Shown: positions 18,656-27,372 of the stretch, in pieces | Layout: each line of letters begins with the position of its first letter | How positions within the stretch are numbered: the stretch's first letter is position 1 | The notes under the pieces: generated by a model | What the model was told of the DNA's origin: nothing | The model's database searches: none | The model's input: the letters and a program-made list of their open reading frames with translations, nothing else | From: JARYGU01 sp033795365 | GTDB lineage: Bacteria > Pseudomonadota > Alphaproteobacteria > Rhizobiales > Rhizobiaceae | NCBI GenBank assembly: GCA_033795365.1 | Contig: JARYGU010000012.1 | Location: 104,925-168,924 of the forward strand | Direction of reading: 5' to 3' | DNA: 64,000 nucleotides | Position numbers and translations under genes: made by a program

Positions 18656-20071
18656 ATGGCGGACAATTTGCTGAGAAACCATACCTTCGCCGATCTCAAG
18701 GTCGGCGATACCGCGAGCCTCACCCGTGTTGCTGGGCGTAACGATATCGATCTGCTGACTGCCATGGCTGGCGGGAGTTGGCCGGCTTCTTGCGATGCGG
18801 CGCCAGAAGCGACGACGCTCTTCAACGAGATCGTCGCCAACGGCCTCTGGACCGGAGCGCTCGTTTCGCTCGTCCTCGGCACAAGATTCCCGGGGCCCGG
18901 GACGATCTATCTCGGGCAGGACTTCCGCTTCGTGAAACCCGTCGCCGCAGGCGACACGATCACGGCAAGCGTGAAGGTGAGGCAGAAGAACACCGAAACG
19001 CGCATGGTCGCGCTGGAAACGACTTGCTTCAATCAAAAAGGTGAGCTTGTTTTGACCGGGACGGCGACAGTTCTTGCACCCGAACAATCCATCGAATGGA
19101 CCGAGGCTGCTTCCATCTCTGGCTCCACGGCCTCGGCATCTGCGAGCCGGTACGAATCCTTCGTCGCGGAAGCGCGCAGCCTGCCCCCGGTGCGGGCCGC
19201 TGTCGTTCACCCCTGTTCTGCCGGCGCGATCCTGGCCGCAGTCGAGGTTCGCCAGCAGGGCCTGTTCGAGCCGCTGCTGGTCGGACCGGTCGCGAAGATC
19301 CGTGCTGCTGCTGATGCTGCGAAGGTCGATCTTGGTGATATGGCAATCGAAGATGTTGCCCATAGCCACGCGGCGGCCGCACGCGCGGTGGAGCTTGCTG
19401 TCGCTGGTGAGGTCGCGGTTCTTGTCAAGGGCAGCCTGCATACCGATGAACTTCTGGGCGCTGTCATCGCGACCGGTTCCGGGTTGAGAACCGAACGGCG
19501 CATCAGCCATGTCTTCGCGCTCGATGTCCCGGCTTACGACAAGCCGCTGATCGTTACCGATGCGGCGATCAACATCCAGCCGACGCTCGATCAGAAACGC
19601 GATATCTGCCAGAACGCCATCGATCTTCTCCGGGCGCTTGGCGTCGAGGAGCCGCGCGTTGCCGTGCTCGCAGCCGTCGAGACCGTCAATGCGAAGATGC
19701 CGTCGACCTTGGATGCCGCGGCGCTGACGGTAATGGCGGCGCGTGGCCAGATCACCGGCGGGCGCGTCGATGGCCCACTTGCATTCGACAATGCGATCAA
19801 TATCGAGGCGGCGAGGACAAAAGGGATCGTCTCGCCGGTTGCGGGCGAGGCCGATGTTCTGCTCGTGCCGGACCTGGAGGCGGGCAATATGCTTGCCAAG
19901 CAACTGATCTATTTCGCGGGGGCGACGGCGGCCGGGATCGTGCTCGGCGCTCGCGTGCCGATCGTGCTGACCAGCCGCTCGGATCCGCTTTCGGCGCGCA
20001 TCGCCTCGGCAACGCTCGCAAGGCTCCTCGTCGCTCGCAACCAGGCGCCGCAAACCGGAGCAACGCCATGA
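18656..20071 (+). CDS. Bifunctional MaoC-like enoyl-CoA hydratase/phosphate acetyl(butyryl)transferase
   Basis: Two-domain enzyme of 471 residues. The first 140 residues form a MaoC-type hot-dog hydratase domain (HTFADLKVGDTASL, PGTIYLGQDFRFVKPVAAGDTI). After a linker, residues about 165-465 form a phosphotransacylase (PTA/PTB) domain with HPCSAGAILAAVE, VKGSLHTDELLGAV and the end ARVPIVLTSRSDPLSARIAS. It would convert acyl-CoA to acyl phosphate for the kinase encoded next (overlap ATGA). This fusion followed by acetate kinase and FabI is a recurrent rhizobial operon. The start MADNLL is chosen over an upstream frame to 18632 because the latter lies inside the phaC remnant. Confidence 0.9.
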   Translation: MADNLLRNHTFADLKVGDTASLTRVAGRNDIDLLTAMAGGSWPASCDAAPEATTLFNEIVANGLWTGALVSLVLGTRFPGPGTIYLGQDFRFVKPVAAGDTITASVKVRQKNTETRMVALETTCFNQKGELVLTGTATVLAPEQSIEWTEAASISGSTASASASRYESFVAEARSLPPVRAAVVHPCSAGAILAAVEVRQQGLFEPLLVGPVAKIRAAADAAKVDLGDMAIEDVAHSHAAAARAVELAVAGEVAVLVKGSLHTDELLGAVIATGSGLRTERRISHVFALDVPAYDKPLIVTDAAINIQPTLDQKRDICQNAIDLLRALGVEEPRVAVLAAVETVNAKMPSTLDAAALTVMAARGQITGGRVDGPLAFDNAINIEAARTKGIVSPVAGEADVLLVPDLEAGNMLAKQLIYFAGATAAGIVLGARVPIVLTSRSDPLSARIASATLARLLVARNQAPQTGATP

Positions 20072-21243
20072 GCGAGCAACTGCTTGTCACCTTCAACGCC
20101 GGCTCGTCCACGGTCAAGATCGGCCTCTTTACCCGTTCCGAAGGTGCGCTCACACGCATCGGCAAGGGTATGATCGACTTTCGCAAGACGCCGTTGCGCT
20201 TCGAGCTTTCCGAGGGGCCGGATCGCTTCGACATCGAACTGGAAGCCGAAGCCGCGGAGGAATTGGACGATGTCTTGAGCGAGGCCTTCGGCCGCCTCTC
20301 GTGGCATTACGACATGTCCGGCGTCATGGCGATCGGCCACCGTATCGTGCACGGCGGCGATCTGTTCGATGGTGCCGTCCTGATCGATGATCGGCTGATG
20401 GCGCAGATGGAGGCGCTCGTACCGCTTGCACCGCTGCATCAGCCCCAGGCGCTGCGCCTCATCCGTGCGATCACGCGCCTCCGACCGGAGCTCAGGCAGA
20501 CCGCCTCTTTCGACACTGCCTTCCATCGCACCATGTCCGAGGTCGCGCGACGCTTCGCATTGCCAAGGGCGCTCCACGAGGAAGGCATCAAACGTTATGG
20601 CTTTCACGGGCTTTCCTATCGATCGATAGCGGGGGAACTGGCCCGCAACTGGCCGGAGCATGCGGCGGGCAAGGTCGTCGTCGCCCATCTGGGGTCCGGT
20701 GCCAGCCTCTGCGCCATGTGCAACGGTGCCAGCCGCGACACCAGCATGGGGTTTTCGACGCTCGACGGTGTGCCGATGGCAACACGCTGCGGAGCGCTCG
20801 ACGCCGGAGTGGTGCTGCATCTGGCAAGATCCGGTCGCGATCTCAGCGACATCGAGGACCTCCTCTATCACCAGTCGGGTCTACTGGGGGTCTCCGGCAT
20901 CAGTGCTGACAGCCGCGCGCTTCTGGAAAGTGAAGAGCCGGAAGCGAAGGAAGCGATCGAACTGTTCTGCTTCAGTGTCGCAGGTGAAGTCTCGCGACTT
21001 GCCTCGACGCTCGGCGGGCTCGACGCGTTGGTGTTCACGGCCGGTATCGGCGAGCACCAGCCGGCGATCAGGGCCGATATCTGCACCCGCCTGATGTGGC
21101 TCGGCATCGATCTCGACCCGGCCGCGAACGCTGAGAACCGGACAGTCATCAGCAGCCCGGCAAGCCGCCTCGCCGTGCTCGTGATCCCAACCGACGAGGA
21201 ACAGGTGATCGCTGCCGAAGCCTCAAGCGTTCTGGGAGGCTGA
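20068..21243 (+). CDS. ackA: Acetate (acetate/propionate family) kinase
   Basis: Makes ATP and acetate from acetyl phosphate in the cytosol. The 391-residue protein has the ASKHA motifs: N-terminal TFNAGSSTVKIGLF, GHRIVHGG near residue 90, the catalytic region SFDTAFHRTM, HLGSGASLCA, DTSMGFSTLDG and the C-terminal FTAGIGEHQPAIR. Length is normal. It overlaps the phosphotransacylase stop by 4 bases and precedes the fabI remnant. With arcC it gives the block a second route to ATP without respiration. Confidence 0.95.
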   Translation: MSEQLLVTFNAGSSTVKIGLFTRSEGALTRIGKGMIDFRKTPLRFELSEGPDRFDIELEAEAAEELDDVLSEAFGRLSWHYDMSGVMAIGHRIVHGGDLFDGAVLIDDRLMAQMEALVPLAPLHQPQALRLIRAITRLRPELRQTASFDTAFHRTMSEVARRFALPRALHEEGIKRYGFHGLSYRSIAGELARNWPEHAAGKVVVAHLGSGASLCAMCNGASRDTSMGFSTLDGVPMATRCGALDAGVVLHLARSGRDLSDIEDLLYHQSGLLGVSGISADSRALLESEEPEAKEAIELFCFSVAGEVSRLASTLGGLDALVFTAGIGEHQPAIRADICTRLMWLGIDLDPAANAENRTVISSPASRLAVLVIPTDEEQVIAAEASSVLGG

Positions 21244-21246
21244 TTA

Positions 21247-21426
21247 ATGACTGCGACTATCGGTCTGTCCGGAATACGTGGCCTTGTGGTCGGCATCGCC
21301 AACGAAGCGTCGATTGCTGCCGGCTGCGCGGCCGAGGGCTTTGCATTGGCCATGGATGTGTCCTGCCATTCCTTCATCCGGATGGCGCGGCTCGCAGCTC
21401 CCCGGTTCGGTTGTCTACGCCGATAA
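21247..21426 (+). pseudogene. fabI: Remnant of enoyl-ACP reductase gene (fabI), internally deleted and truncated
   Basis: The 59 codons start MTATIGLSGIRGLVVGIANE, the clear N-terminus of FabI, run to SIAAGCA, and then jump to AEGFALAMDVSCHSFIRMA, which in intact FabI proteins lies some 80-90 residues later. After ARLA the similarity stops and the frame ends at 21426. The deletion kept the frame, and a second break removed the C-terminal half. The gene starts 3 bases after ackA. Bases 21405-21571 carry an open frame (VVYADNGFHITAWPDG) that I do not recognise. Confidence 0.75.
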
Positions 21427-21571
21427 CGGGTTCCACATCACGGCCTGGCCGGATGGGACAATCTGGTGCCCCGAAAATACTGACGCCGCCTTTAGCGGCG
21501 GCAGGCCTGAACGCTGTTGTTCCGAAAGGCGCGATGGTTCCACAGCACTAGACATTGTTTGGTTTCAGTAA

Positions 21572-22690
21572 ATGCGTGAATTCAGTCTTCGACTTGTATT
21601 TCTTCTCCTGACAAGCCTGCTTTCAGCCTGTGCCGGGCGTCCGGGCCCGGAACTGCTTGCCCAAACGGCTGAAACCGTCCAGGGGGCGAAGCTGACTACC
21701 GTCTATGTCGCAACCACGCGAAAGCGCGACGCGGCCGGTGTCTACACGACCGGGCGCAGCCGTGAGGTCAGCTACATCCGCTACAGGATATCTATCCCGC
21801 CGGGTCACAAGGCCGGCAATGTCGAGTGGCCGAAATCGAAGCCGAACCCGAAGACGGACTTCGTCACCGTAGACCAGCAGCTCCTCGACGCGGTGACATT
21901 CGAGGCCGAAGTCACGCGCAAACGCAATGACAAACCGCCAAGCGTTGGCGTGTTTGTGCATGGCTACAACACCAATTTCACCGAGGCCGTCTATCGCGTC
22001 GCACAAATGGCAGCGGATGCCGGCACTGGCGCCGCTCCGATTCTGTTTGCCTGGCCGTCCGAAGGGGCTCTGAGCGGCTACGTCGCGGATAAGGATGCGG
22101 TGACGTTTTCGCGCGACCAGTTGGCGGATCTGCTCACCACGCTTGCAGCCAAGCAGACGCAGGGACCGATCACGCTCGTCGGCCACAGCATGGGAGGATG
22201 GCTGACGACGGAAGCGGTGCGCCAGCTTCGGCTTACAGGCAAGGATGCGGTCATCCGCCGACTGCAGGTGGTGCTCGCGGCGCCAGACATCGACGTTGAC
22301 GTGTTTGAAGCGCAATTGGCGGCGATAGGGCCACTCAACCCGCCCATGACCATCCTTGTGTCCAGGGACGACAGGGCACTGCAGGTGTCGGAACTTCTAT
22401 CTACCGAACGTCAGCGTCTGGGCAGGATCGACGTGACGGATCCTAAAATCGAGGAGGCAACGCGCAAGGCGAATGTACAGGTGATCGATATATCGGACGT
22501 CGAGGCCTCCGATAGCTTCAGACACAATCGTTTTGTCGGTCTCGCCGCGCTTTATCCGAAACTCTCGGCTCGCAATGGCGCTGGCGACCCGCAAAACATC
22601 AGGCAAGCCGGAGCTTTCGTGTTCAATTCCGCCGGTGCGGTTCTTTCAAGCCCGTTCATACTGGCTGGCAAGATCGTCGGCGGCAACTGA
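21572..22690 (+). CDS. Alpha/beta hydrolase lipoprotein (DUF900 family)
   Basis: Probable lipid-anchored esterase of 372 residues. The signal peptide (MREFSLRLVFLLLTSLLSAC) ends in a lipobox LLSAC with Cys 20. The hydrolase domain has FVHGYNTNF near residue 130, the nucleophile elbow GHSMGG near 210 and APDIDVDVF. DUF900 proteins are predicted serine hydrolases of unknown substrate. It is followed after 37 bases by hdeD. No RBS of note is visible before the ATG, and the upstream sequence is rearranged fabI debris, so its promoter may have changed. Confidence 0.85.
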   Translation: MREFSLRLVFLLLTSLLSACAGRPGPELLAQTAETVQGAKLTTVYVATTRKRDAAGVYTTGRSREVSYIRYRISIPPGHKAGNVEWPKSKPNPKTDFVTVDQQLLDAVTFEAEVTRKRNDKPPSVGVFVHGYNTNFTEAVYRVAQMAADAGTGAAPILFAWPSEGALSGYVADKDAVTFSRDQLADLLTTLAAKQTQGPITLVGHSMGGWLTTEAVRQLRLTGKDAVIRRLQVVLAAPDIDVDVFEAQLAAIGPLNPPMTILVSRDDRALQVSELLSTERQRLGRIDVTDPKIEEATRKANVQVIDISDVEASDSFRHNRFVGLAALYPKLSARNGAGDPQNIRQAGAFVFNSAGAVLSSPFILAGKIVGGN

Positions 22691-22727
22691 CACGCGTGAA
22701 CACCCGCAGTTCCAGGAGGAAAAACCC

Positions 22728-23330
22728 ATGACGACCATGAACTTCAGAATGCTCGATTCCACCGATCTGCGACTGTTACGGTCGCGATGGCAGTGGCTGT
22801 TGGCCGCAGGCATAGCACTTCTCTTGATTGCGTTTGCCGCCCTGTCCAATCTTCTGCTGGCGACAGTCGTTTCGGTGCTTTTTGTGGGCGTTACGATGCT
22901 GCTGGCCGGTGCGGCGCATATCGTCTTCGCCGTTCAGATGAAGCGTCGGAGCCATTTGCTCGGGTTGATCGCAATCGGCGCGTTGTATGTGTCGGCGGGC
23001 CTTGTCACATTCTGGAATCCGGTATTGGCATCCAGCGTCCTCACGCTGCTCATGGCGCTCAGCCTGCTGGTCGCAGGCATTGTCAGATTTGCCGCAGGTC
23101 TGGCGGTTCGACCTGTTTCGGGTTGGGGCTGGCTGGTTGCGGCAGGCGCCACCACCGTCCTCGTTTCAATGGTCATTCTGATGGGCTGGCCCGTCAACAG
23201 CCTCTGGATCATCGGCGCGCTGCTGGCGATCGATCTGCTGATCACCGGTTGCGGCCTGAGTGCATTGGCGCTTGCACTGCGGCGATCGCCGACTTCAAGC
23301 GAGATCATCGATAAACGACACAGAGCCTGA
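22728..23330 (+). CDS. hdeD: HdeD-family acid-resistance membrane protein
   Basis: Inner-membrane protein of 200 residues with six hydrophobic segments arranged as paired helices (WQWLLAAGIALLLIAFAAL, LLLATVVSVLFVGVTMLLAG and so on), the pattern of the DUF308/HdeD family, which is linked to acid tolerance in enterobacteria. The ATG has a strong AGGAGG site. It belongs to a run of stress genes (DUF900, HdeD, Usp, DUF1269). An acid-stress role next to an arginine deiminase system is sensible but inferred. Confidence 0.88.
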   Translation: MTTMNFRMLDSTDLRLLRSRWQWLLAAGIALLLIAFAALSNLLLATVVSVLFVGVTMLLAGAAHIVFAVQMKRRSHLLGLIAIGALYVSAGLVTFWNPVLASSVLTLLMALSLLVAGIVRFAAGLAVRPVSGWGWLVAAGATTVLVSMVILMGWPVNSLWIIGALLAIDLLITGCGLSALALALRRSPTSSEIIDKRHRA

Positions 23331-23337
23331 GGTCGTC

Positions 23338-23529
23338 ATGAAACAAGTAAAGTCGTTCACTGTGGCGGTGCGGAAGAAGCGCCGGGTGCAGAAACATCAG
23401 ACGAATTGTGAGTGGCCTGCTCCGAGCACAGTCGCAGAGCCTCACCCGACGAACGAGATTGAGGCGCCAGAAGGCATCAAGCCCGAGGAGACCTCATCCG
23501 GTCACCTGTCGCGATCGCGCAGGAATTGA
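23338..23529 (+). CDS. Small basic hypothetical protein, 63 aa
   Basis: The short frame starts MKQVKSFTVAVRKKRRVQK seven bases after hdeD and ends in LSRSRRN. The N-terminal third is strongly basic and the rest is rich in Pro, Glu and Thr, so it looks disordered. GAGG precedes the ATG. I know of no function. The coding case rests on position, the start site and codon usage only. Confidence 0.4.
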   Translation: MKQVKSFTVAVRKKRRVQKHQTNCEWPAPSTVAEPHPTNEIEAPEGIKPEETSSGHLSRSRRN

Positions 23530-23574
23530 ATGCAGGCTGGAACTGAGCCAGGGGACATATCTCCATCGGTCTTA

Positions 23575-23590
23575 TCATCAGCTGTTGACT
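23575..23590 (+). promoter_or_regulatory. Shared promoter motif TCATCAGCTGTTGACT, copy B
   Basis: Identical to the minus-strand motif at 8902-8917 in front of arcD. It ends 52 bases before the usp start at 23643, with TTGACT at 23585-23590 as a possible -35 element. Confidence 0.5.
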
Positions 23591-23642
23591 AATGATAATC
23601 GATCGTTAAGTTGGTCAAGCAGGCGGGCGACGGGGAGATGGA

Positions 23643-24491
23643 ATGAATACGCCAAAAGATATTGTCGTTTATATCGACACAGCGGAAGCTTCTGTCTGCC
23701 GGGTCTATATCGATTATGCTGTTTCACTTGCACGTGTATGGGATGCACACGTCGTTGTTGCTTTTGTGCCGGAAGATTTGATCGCAACTCCCTCGCATGG
23801 CTTCGCCCGGGGGGCTGCGATCGACAGCATGATAACCGCTTTCGAGAAGCGCCGACACGACGCCGAAGAGCAGCTTCGGAAGATCCTTTCGGAGATTGCC
23901 TCCGCCAGCGGTGTAAACTGCGAACTGCGGATATGTTCTCATGAAACGGGCGAAGCGCTCATGTTGCACGCCCGGCATGCCTCTCTGGCCATCGTCGGAA
24001 CGGGGCGAGATCCGGCTCGTGCGGAGACAGCTCTTACGGTTTCGGAGGATATCATCTTTGCCTCCGGTCGACCCTCGATCCTTTTGCCTGCCACCTGGCC
24101 AGGTGACAGCGCCATCCCCGAAACCATCGTGATCGGATGGAATGCCAGCCGGGAAGCGGCCCGCGCCATAGCGGATTCAATGGCATTCCTTACAACTGCT
24201 CGCGCCGTTCACGTTGTTGTTGTTCCCGAGCCCAAGGTTGCAAGGCTTCTGGGGGAAGATCCCGGAAGCGATATCGCTCTCCACCTCGCACGCCACGGGA
24301 TCAGGGTGACGCTTGACCGACTGGAAGGCGACAATGCCGGTGATCTTATTCTATCCCGGGCAGAAGAGCTTGGTGCCGATATGATGGTCATGGGCGCCTA
24401 CGGGCAGTCCCGGATCACCGAATTCGTTTTCGGTAGCGCAACTCGTACCATTCTGGCCAACCCGACAGTCCCGATCTTTCTCTCGCGATAA
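23643..24491 (+). CDS. Universal stress protein, tandem UspA domains
   Basis: Cytosolic stress protein of 282 residues. The N-terminal domain begins DIVVYIDTAEASVC; the second begins ETIVIGWNASREAARAIADS and ends in the nucleotide-binding signature GAYGQSRITEFVFGSATRTIL (G-x2-G-x9-G-S type). The first domain lacks this signature, as is common in tandem Usp proteins. It has its own promoter region with the shared motif. It is intact, unlike the usp gene at 2806-3672. Confidence 0.92.
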   Translation: MNTPKDIVVYIDTAEASVCRVYIDYAVSLARVWDAHVVVAFVPEDLIATPSHGFARGAAIDSMITAFEKRRHDAEEQLRKILSEIASASGVNCELRICSHETGEALMLHARHASLAIVGTGRDPARAETALTVSEDIIFASGRPSILLPATWPGDSAIPETIVIGWNASREAARAIADSMAFLTTARAVHVVVVPEPKVARLLGEDPGSDIALHLARHGIRVTLDRLEGDNAGDLILSRAEELGADMMVMGAYGQSRITEFVFGSATRTILANPTVPIFLSR

Positions 24492-24564
24492 AGACTTATC
24501 GCTGGGCAGGGCAGGTGGCCCGGGAAGCTACGGAAAAAGTGATGACAACACAGGAGAACAAAGC

Positions 24565-25086
24565 ATGTCCGATCTGATAGTCGTCGGTTTCGATACGGTT
24601 GATGAAGCCGACAAGGTGCTTCTCAAACTCGCCGCCCTGAGAAAAGAGTATCTGGTCGATCTGGAGGATGCCGTCGTCGTCGTTCGTGACGGCGAAGGCA
24701 AGGTTCATCTCAAGCAGAGCCTTAATCTGACAACCCTTGGGGCGGCGTCAGGCCTGCTGTCGGGCACGTTGTGGGGCGGTCTGGTGGGGCTTTTGTTCCT
24801 CAATCCGCTTGCCGGCATCGCCATCGGTGGCCTGACGGGGGCTGGTGTTGGCGCCTTGTCCGGCTCGCTCGCTGACTATGGCATCGACGACACGTTCATC
24901 AAATCTCTTGGCGAAACGATCCCGAACAACTCCTCGGCATTGTTCGTGCTTGTCCGAAAGGTGCAGCCGGAAAAGGTGCTGGCGGAGTTCGAGGGGTTGC
25001 GCGGTCGTGTACTCAAGACGTCGCTTTCGCCGGAACAGGAAGAGAAATTGCGAGCCGCACTTTCGCAAACGGTTACAGGCTCCTGA
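24565..25086 (+). CDS. DUF1269 family membrane protein
   Basis: A 173-residue protein starting MSDLIVVGFDTVDEADKVL, with a central glycine-rich hydrophobic stretch (about 52-100: two or three membrane-like segments with GLLSGTLWGGLVGLLF and AGIAIGGLTGAGVGAL) and a hydrophilic C-terminus. This matches the DUF1269 family, whose function is unknown but which often lies beside stress genes. AGGAG precedes the ATG. A strong hairpin follows 28 bases after the stop. Confidence 0.85.
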   Translation: MSDLIVVGFDTVDEADKVLLKLAALRKEYLVDLEDAVVVVRDGEGKVHLKQSLNLTTLGAASGLLSGTLWGGLVGLLFLNPLAGIAIGGLTGAGVGALSGSLADYGIDDTFIKSLGETIPNNSSALFVLVRKVQPEKVLAEFEGLRGRVLKTSLSPEQEEKLRAALSQTVTGS

Positions 25087-25113
25087 CGGATATTGAACGG
25101 CCCTGTCGTGAAC

Positions 25114-25144
25114 GATCAACCGAGCCCGCGCCGCTCGGTTGATC
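25114..25144 (+). terminator. Perfect 12-bp hairpin after the DUF1269 gene
   Basis: GATCAACCGAGC (25114-25125) pairs exactly with GCTCGGTTGATC (25133-25144) around a 7-base loop. No T-tract follows on the plus strand, so it may be a weak or Rho-assisted terminator or an operator. It separates the stress genes from the nqr promoter. Confidence 0.5.
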
Positions 25145-25213
25145 GCAGGATAAAGGTACCTGCAGCGATACGACCTATAGCGCATATCACAGTTACCCAG
25201 ATCGCTTTGCAAA

Positions 25214-25227
25214 TTGATCATAATCAA
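25214..25227 (+). promoter_or_regulatory. Perfect FNR/Anr box upstream of nqrA
   Basis: TTGATCATAATCAA matches TTGAT-N4-ATCAA at all ten defined positions and is a near-perfect dyad. It lies 94 bases before the nqrA start. Such a site implies control of the nqr operon by an oxygen-responsive CRP/FNR protein (FNR, Anr, FixK or FnrN class). Confidence 0.75.
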
Positions 25228-25321
25228 TGGCACTGCCGTCGACCTCCATAATCTTATCGGAGGCCGTCAATGTTTCGGGCGAAACCGGGTTGAGTTGAAC
25301 ATAATCGGAGGGGCGTCAGTA

Positions 25322-26569
25322 TTGCAGGTGAGGGTAAAAGGCGGCATCGATCTTCGGTGGGAAGGCAAACCGGCAGAGACGATCGACGAAGAAGTTGCGG
25401 TTCGCTCGGCTGCGCTTCTTGGCGATGACTATCCTGACCTGCGCCCCATCTTCGACGTCGCGGAAGGGCAATGCGTGCTAGCGGGGCAGCGGCTTTTTAC
25501 GGACCGTCGACGCCCCGACCTTAGCTACACTGCCCCCCTTTCCGGAACGGTCCGGGCAATCTCACATGGCCGGCGCAGAAGCCTCGATTCGATCGTCATC
25601 GATATTGATGGGGATGATGGCATCCGATTCGACCGGCCCGCGCAGCCGGATCGAGAAGCAATGCAGTCGCTTCTGATGACGAGCGGTTGCTGGCAGTCCT
25701 TTCGCACTCGCCCGTTCGGGCGGATCGCCGATCCCGCAAAAATCCCCGACGCGATCTTCCTCACCGCCATGGACACGGCGCCGCTGGCGGGCGATCCGGC
25801 GCCGGTCATAAAACGCTTCGAAACATGGTTCCGTTTGGGTGCCGCGGCGCTGTGCCACCTCACCGACGGCCCGGTTTACATCTGTCATGGCAATGATGCG
25901 TCGCTACCTGTGGTGGACGGCACCAAATCGGTCGCCTTCTCCGGCAGGCATCCGGCAGGACTTGCAGGAACGCATATCCATCACATTCACCCTGTCGATG
26001 CCACCCGGATGGTCTGGCATATCGGCTATTAGGATGTGATCGCGATCGGCTGTCTTCTGGATACGGGCCGGATCTGGACGCAGCGCGTCGTCGCACTGAC
26101 GGGCCCGGGAACCCGCACGCCGCGTCTGGCTCTTGTGCCTCCAGGAGCCAATCTGCGCGATCTGTTCGAGGGCACGCTCGTGAGCCCCGCAGTCCAGTTG
26201 TTGTCAGGCTCCCCACTCTGCGGCATGGTCGAGCACTTCCTGCGGCGCTATGACGTGCAGGCCACTGCCATGCCGCACGGACATCCAGCCCGCCGCTCCT
26301 TCGTCGCCCGTTACCTTACCTCATCCGGTGAGCGGTTTCCTGCGCCGCTTATCCCCAACGCCGTCCATGAGCGGGCCGCACCCTGCGGGATCCTGCCTGC
26401 GCCGTTTCTGCGCGCTATCAGCACCGGCGATGTGGAAGCGGCCGCGAAACTCGGGGCGCTGGAGATCGTCGAGGAAGACCTCGCCCTGCTCGGCCATGTC
26501 GACGGTTCCGGCACGGATTACGGAGCCTTGCTGAGGGCGACGCTCGATGAGCTGGAGAAGGCGATATGA
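25322..26569 (+). pseudogene. nqrA: Na+-translocating NADH:quinone reductase subunit A, interrupted by TAG
   Basis: NqrA is the large cytosolic subunit that contacts quinone. The frame from TTG 25322 (GGAGGGG upstream) reads QVRVKGGIDLRWEGKP, the usual NqrA start, and includes APLSGTVRAI and HIHHIHPVD. At 26030-26032 it meets TAG in WHIGY-stop-DVIAIG, where NqrA proteins have Gln (CAG), then stays open to 26569 and overlaps nqrB by 4 bases. Total length would be about 415 residues against about 446 in Vibrio. A C-to-T change explains it. Unless the TAG is suppressed or is an error, the complex would lack a full subunit A. Confidence 0.85.
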
Positions 26570-27372
26570 CCGCTTTTCTGCAGGATTTGCGCGCCGGGCG
26601 CTTCGCACATATCCCATTGGCCAGCGCGGTTATGCCCGCGCTTCTGGGCCTGATTGCGCCGGTTGCGCTCATACTTTCCTTCGCCGGTTCAGCCTTCGCC
26701 ATACGGCTATTGCTGGCTCTCGTCGTGACGGTCGGCTGGCAGTTTGTTTTCGCCCGCGTGCGAGGCATCGGGATCGGGCTCGACGGCATAATCACCGCCA
26801 CCCTGATCGCGCTCCTCGTTCCTGTCGACGCGCCGCTTTGGCAACTGGCTCTGGGGATCAGCTTCGGCGTGGTGATCGCCGAACAGGTGTTTGGCGGACG
26901 CGGACGCAATTTCGTGCATCCGGCAGTCGCGGCACTGGCTTTCCTGATGTTCTCCTTCACCGATTTCGATTATCGGACTGGTCCCGACATTCCTGTCGCC
27001 GCCCTGGCGCCGGCAGCGCTTCTCCTGCTCCTCAGCGGGCAGGCGTCATGGCGTCTGCTGCTTGCCATTGTCGGTGCAATGGTCTTGTCCAGCTGGATGC
27101 AGGGTCAGGACGTCGCGTCTCTCCTGCTCTCGGGCGCCATCGGCTGCGCTATCCTTTTCCTGGCGGCAGATCCGGTCTGCTCCGCCGCCACCAATCCCGG
27201 CCGCTGGGCACAGGGGATCTTGACCGGCCTGCTCATCGGCCTTTTCTCGCAGGCCGGCTCGGCTTTCGGAGCCGCGATCTTCGCCATCCTGATGAGCAGC
27301 ATCTTTGCGCCGTTGATCGACTTCCTGGTCGTGACCGTCCATGTGAAACGGAGGGCGAGGCGATATGGCTGA
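26566..27372 (+). CDS. nqrB: Na+-NQR subunit B, short form
   Basis: Integral membrane subunit of the sodium pump. It is only 268 residues, whereas Vibrio-type NqrB has about 410. The hydrophobic body and the end match (FVHPAVAALAFLMFSF; ADPVCSAATNPGRW; DFLVVTVHVKRRARRYG, where NqrB ends KRRLARYG). The N-terminal 100 or more residues are missing, and the SGAT segment that carries the covalent FMN Thr in classical NqrB is not found: the loop after the third helices is short (TDFDYRTGPDIP). It overlaps nqrA and nqrC. It may be a lineage variant or a degenerate subunit. Confidence 0.85.
   Translation: MTAFLQDLRAGRFAHIPLASAVMPALLGLIAPVALILSFAGSAFAIRLLLALVVTVGWQFVFARVRGIGIGLDGIITATLIALLVPVDAPLWQLALGISFGVVIAEQVFGGRGRNFVHPAVAALAFLMFSFTDFDYRTGPDIPVAALAPAALLLLLSGQASWRLLLAIVGAMVLSSWMQGQDVASLLLSGAIGCAILFLAADPVCSAATNPGRWAQGILTGLLIGLFSQAGSAFGAAIFAILMSSIFAPLIDFLVVTVHVKRRARRYG

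Noticed and set aside
18545..20053. 502-codon minus-strand open frame
   Set aside because: Antisense to the phosphotransacylase fusion, Arg/Gly-rich and without any motif.
26030..26032. TAG as pyrrolysine in NqrA
   Set aside because: Pyrrolysine use is not expected in this group and the position is Gln in the family; a C-to-T change is simpler.
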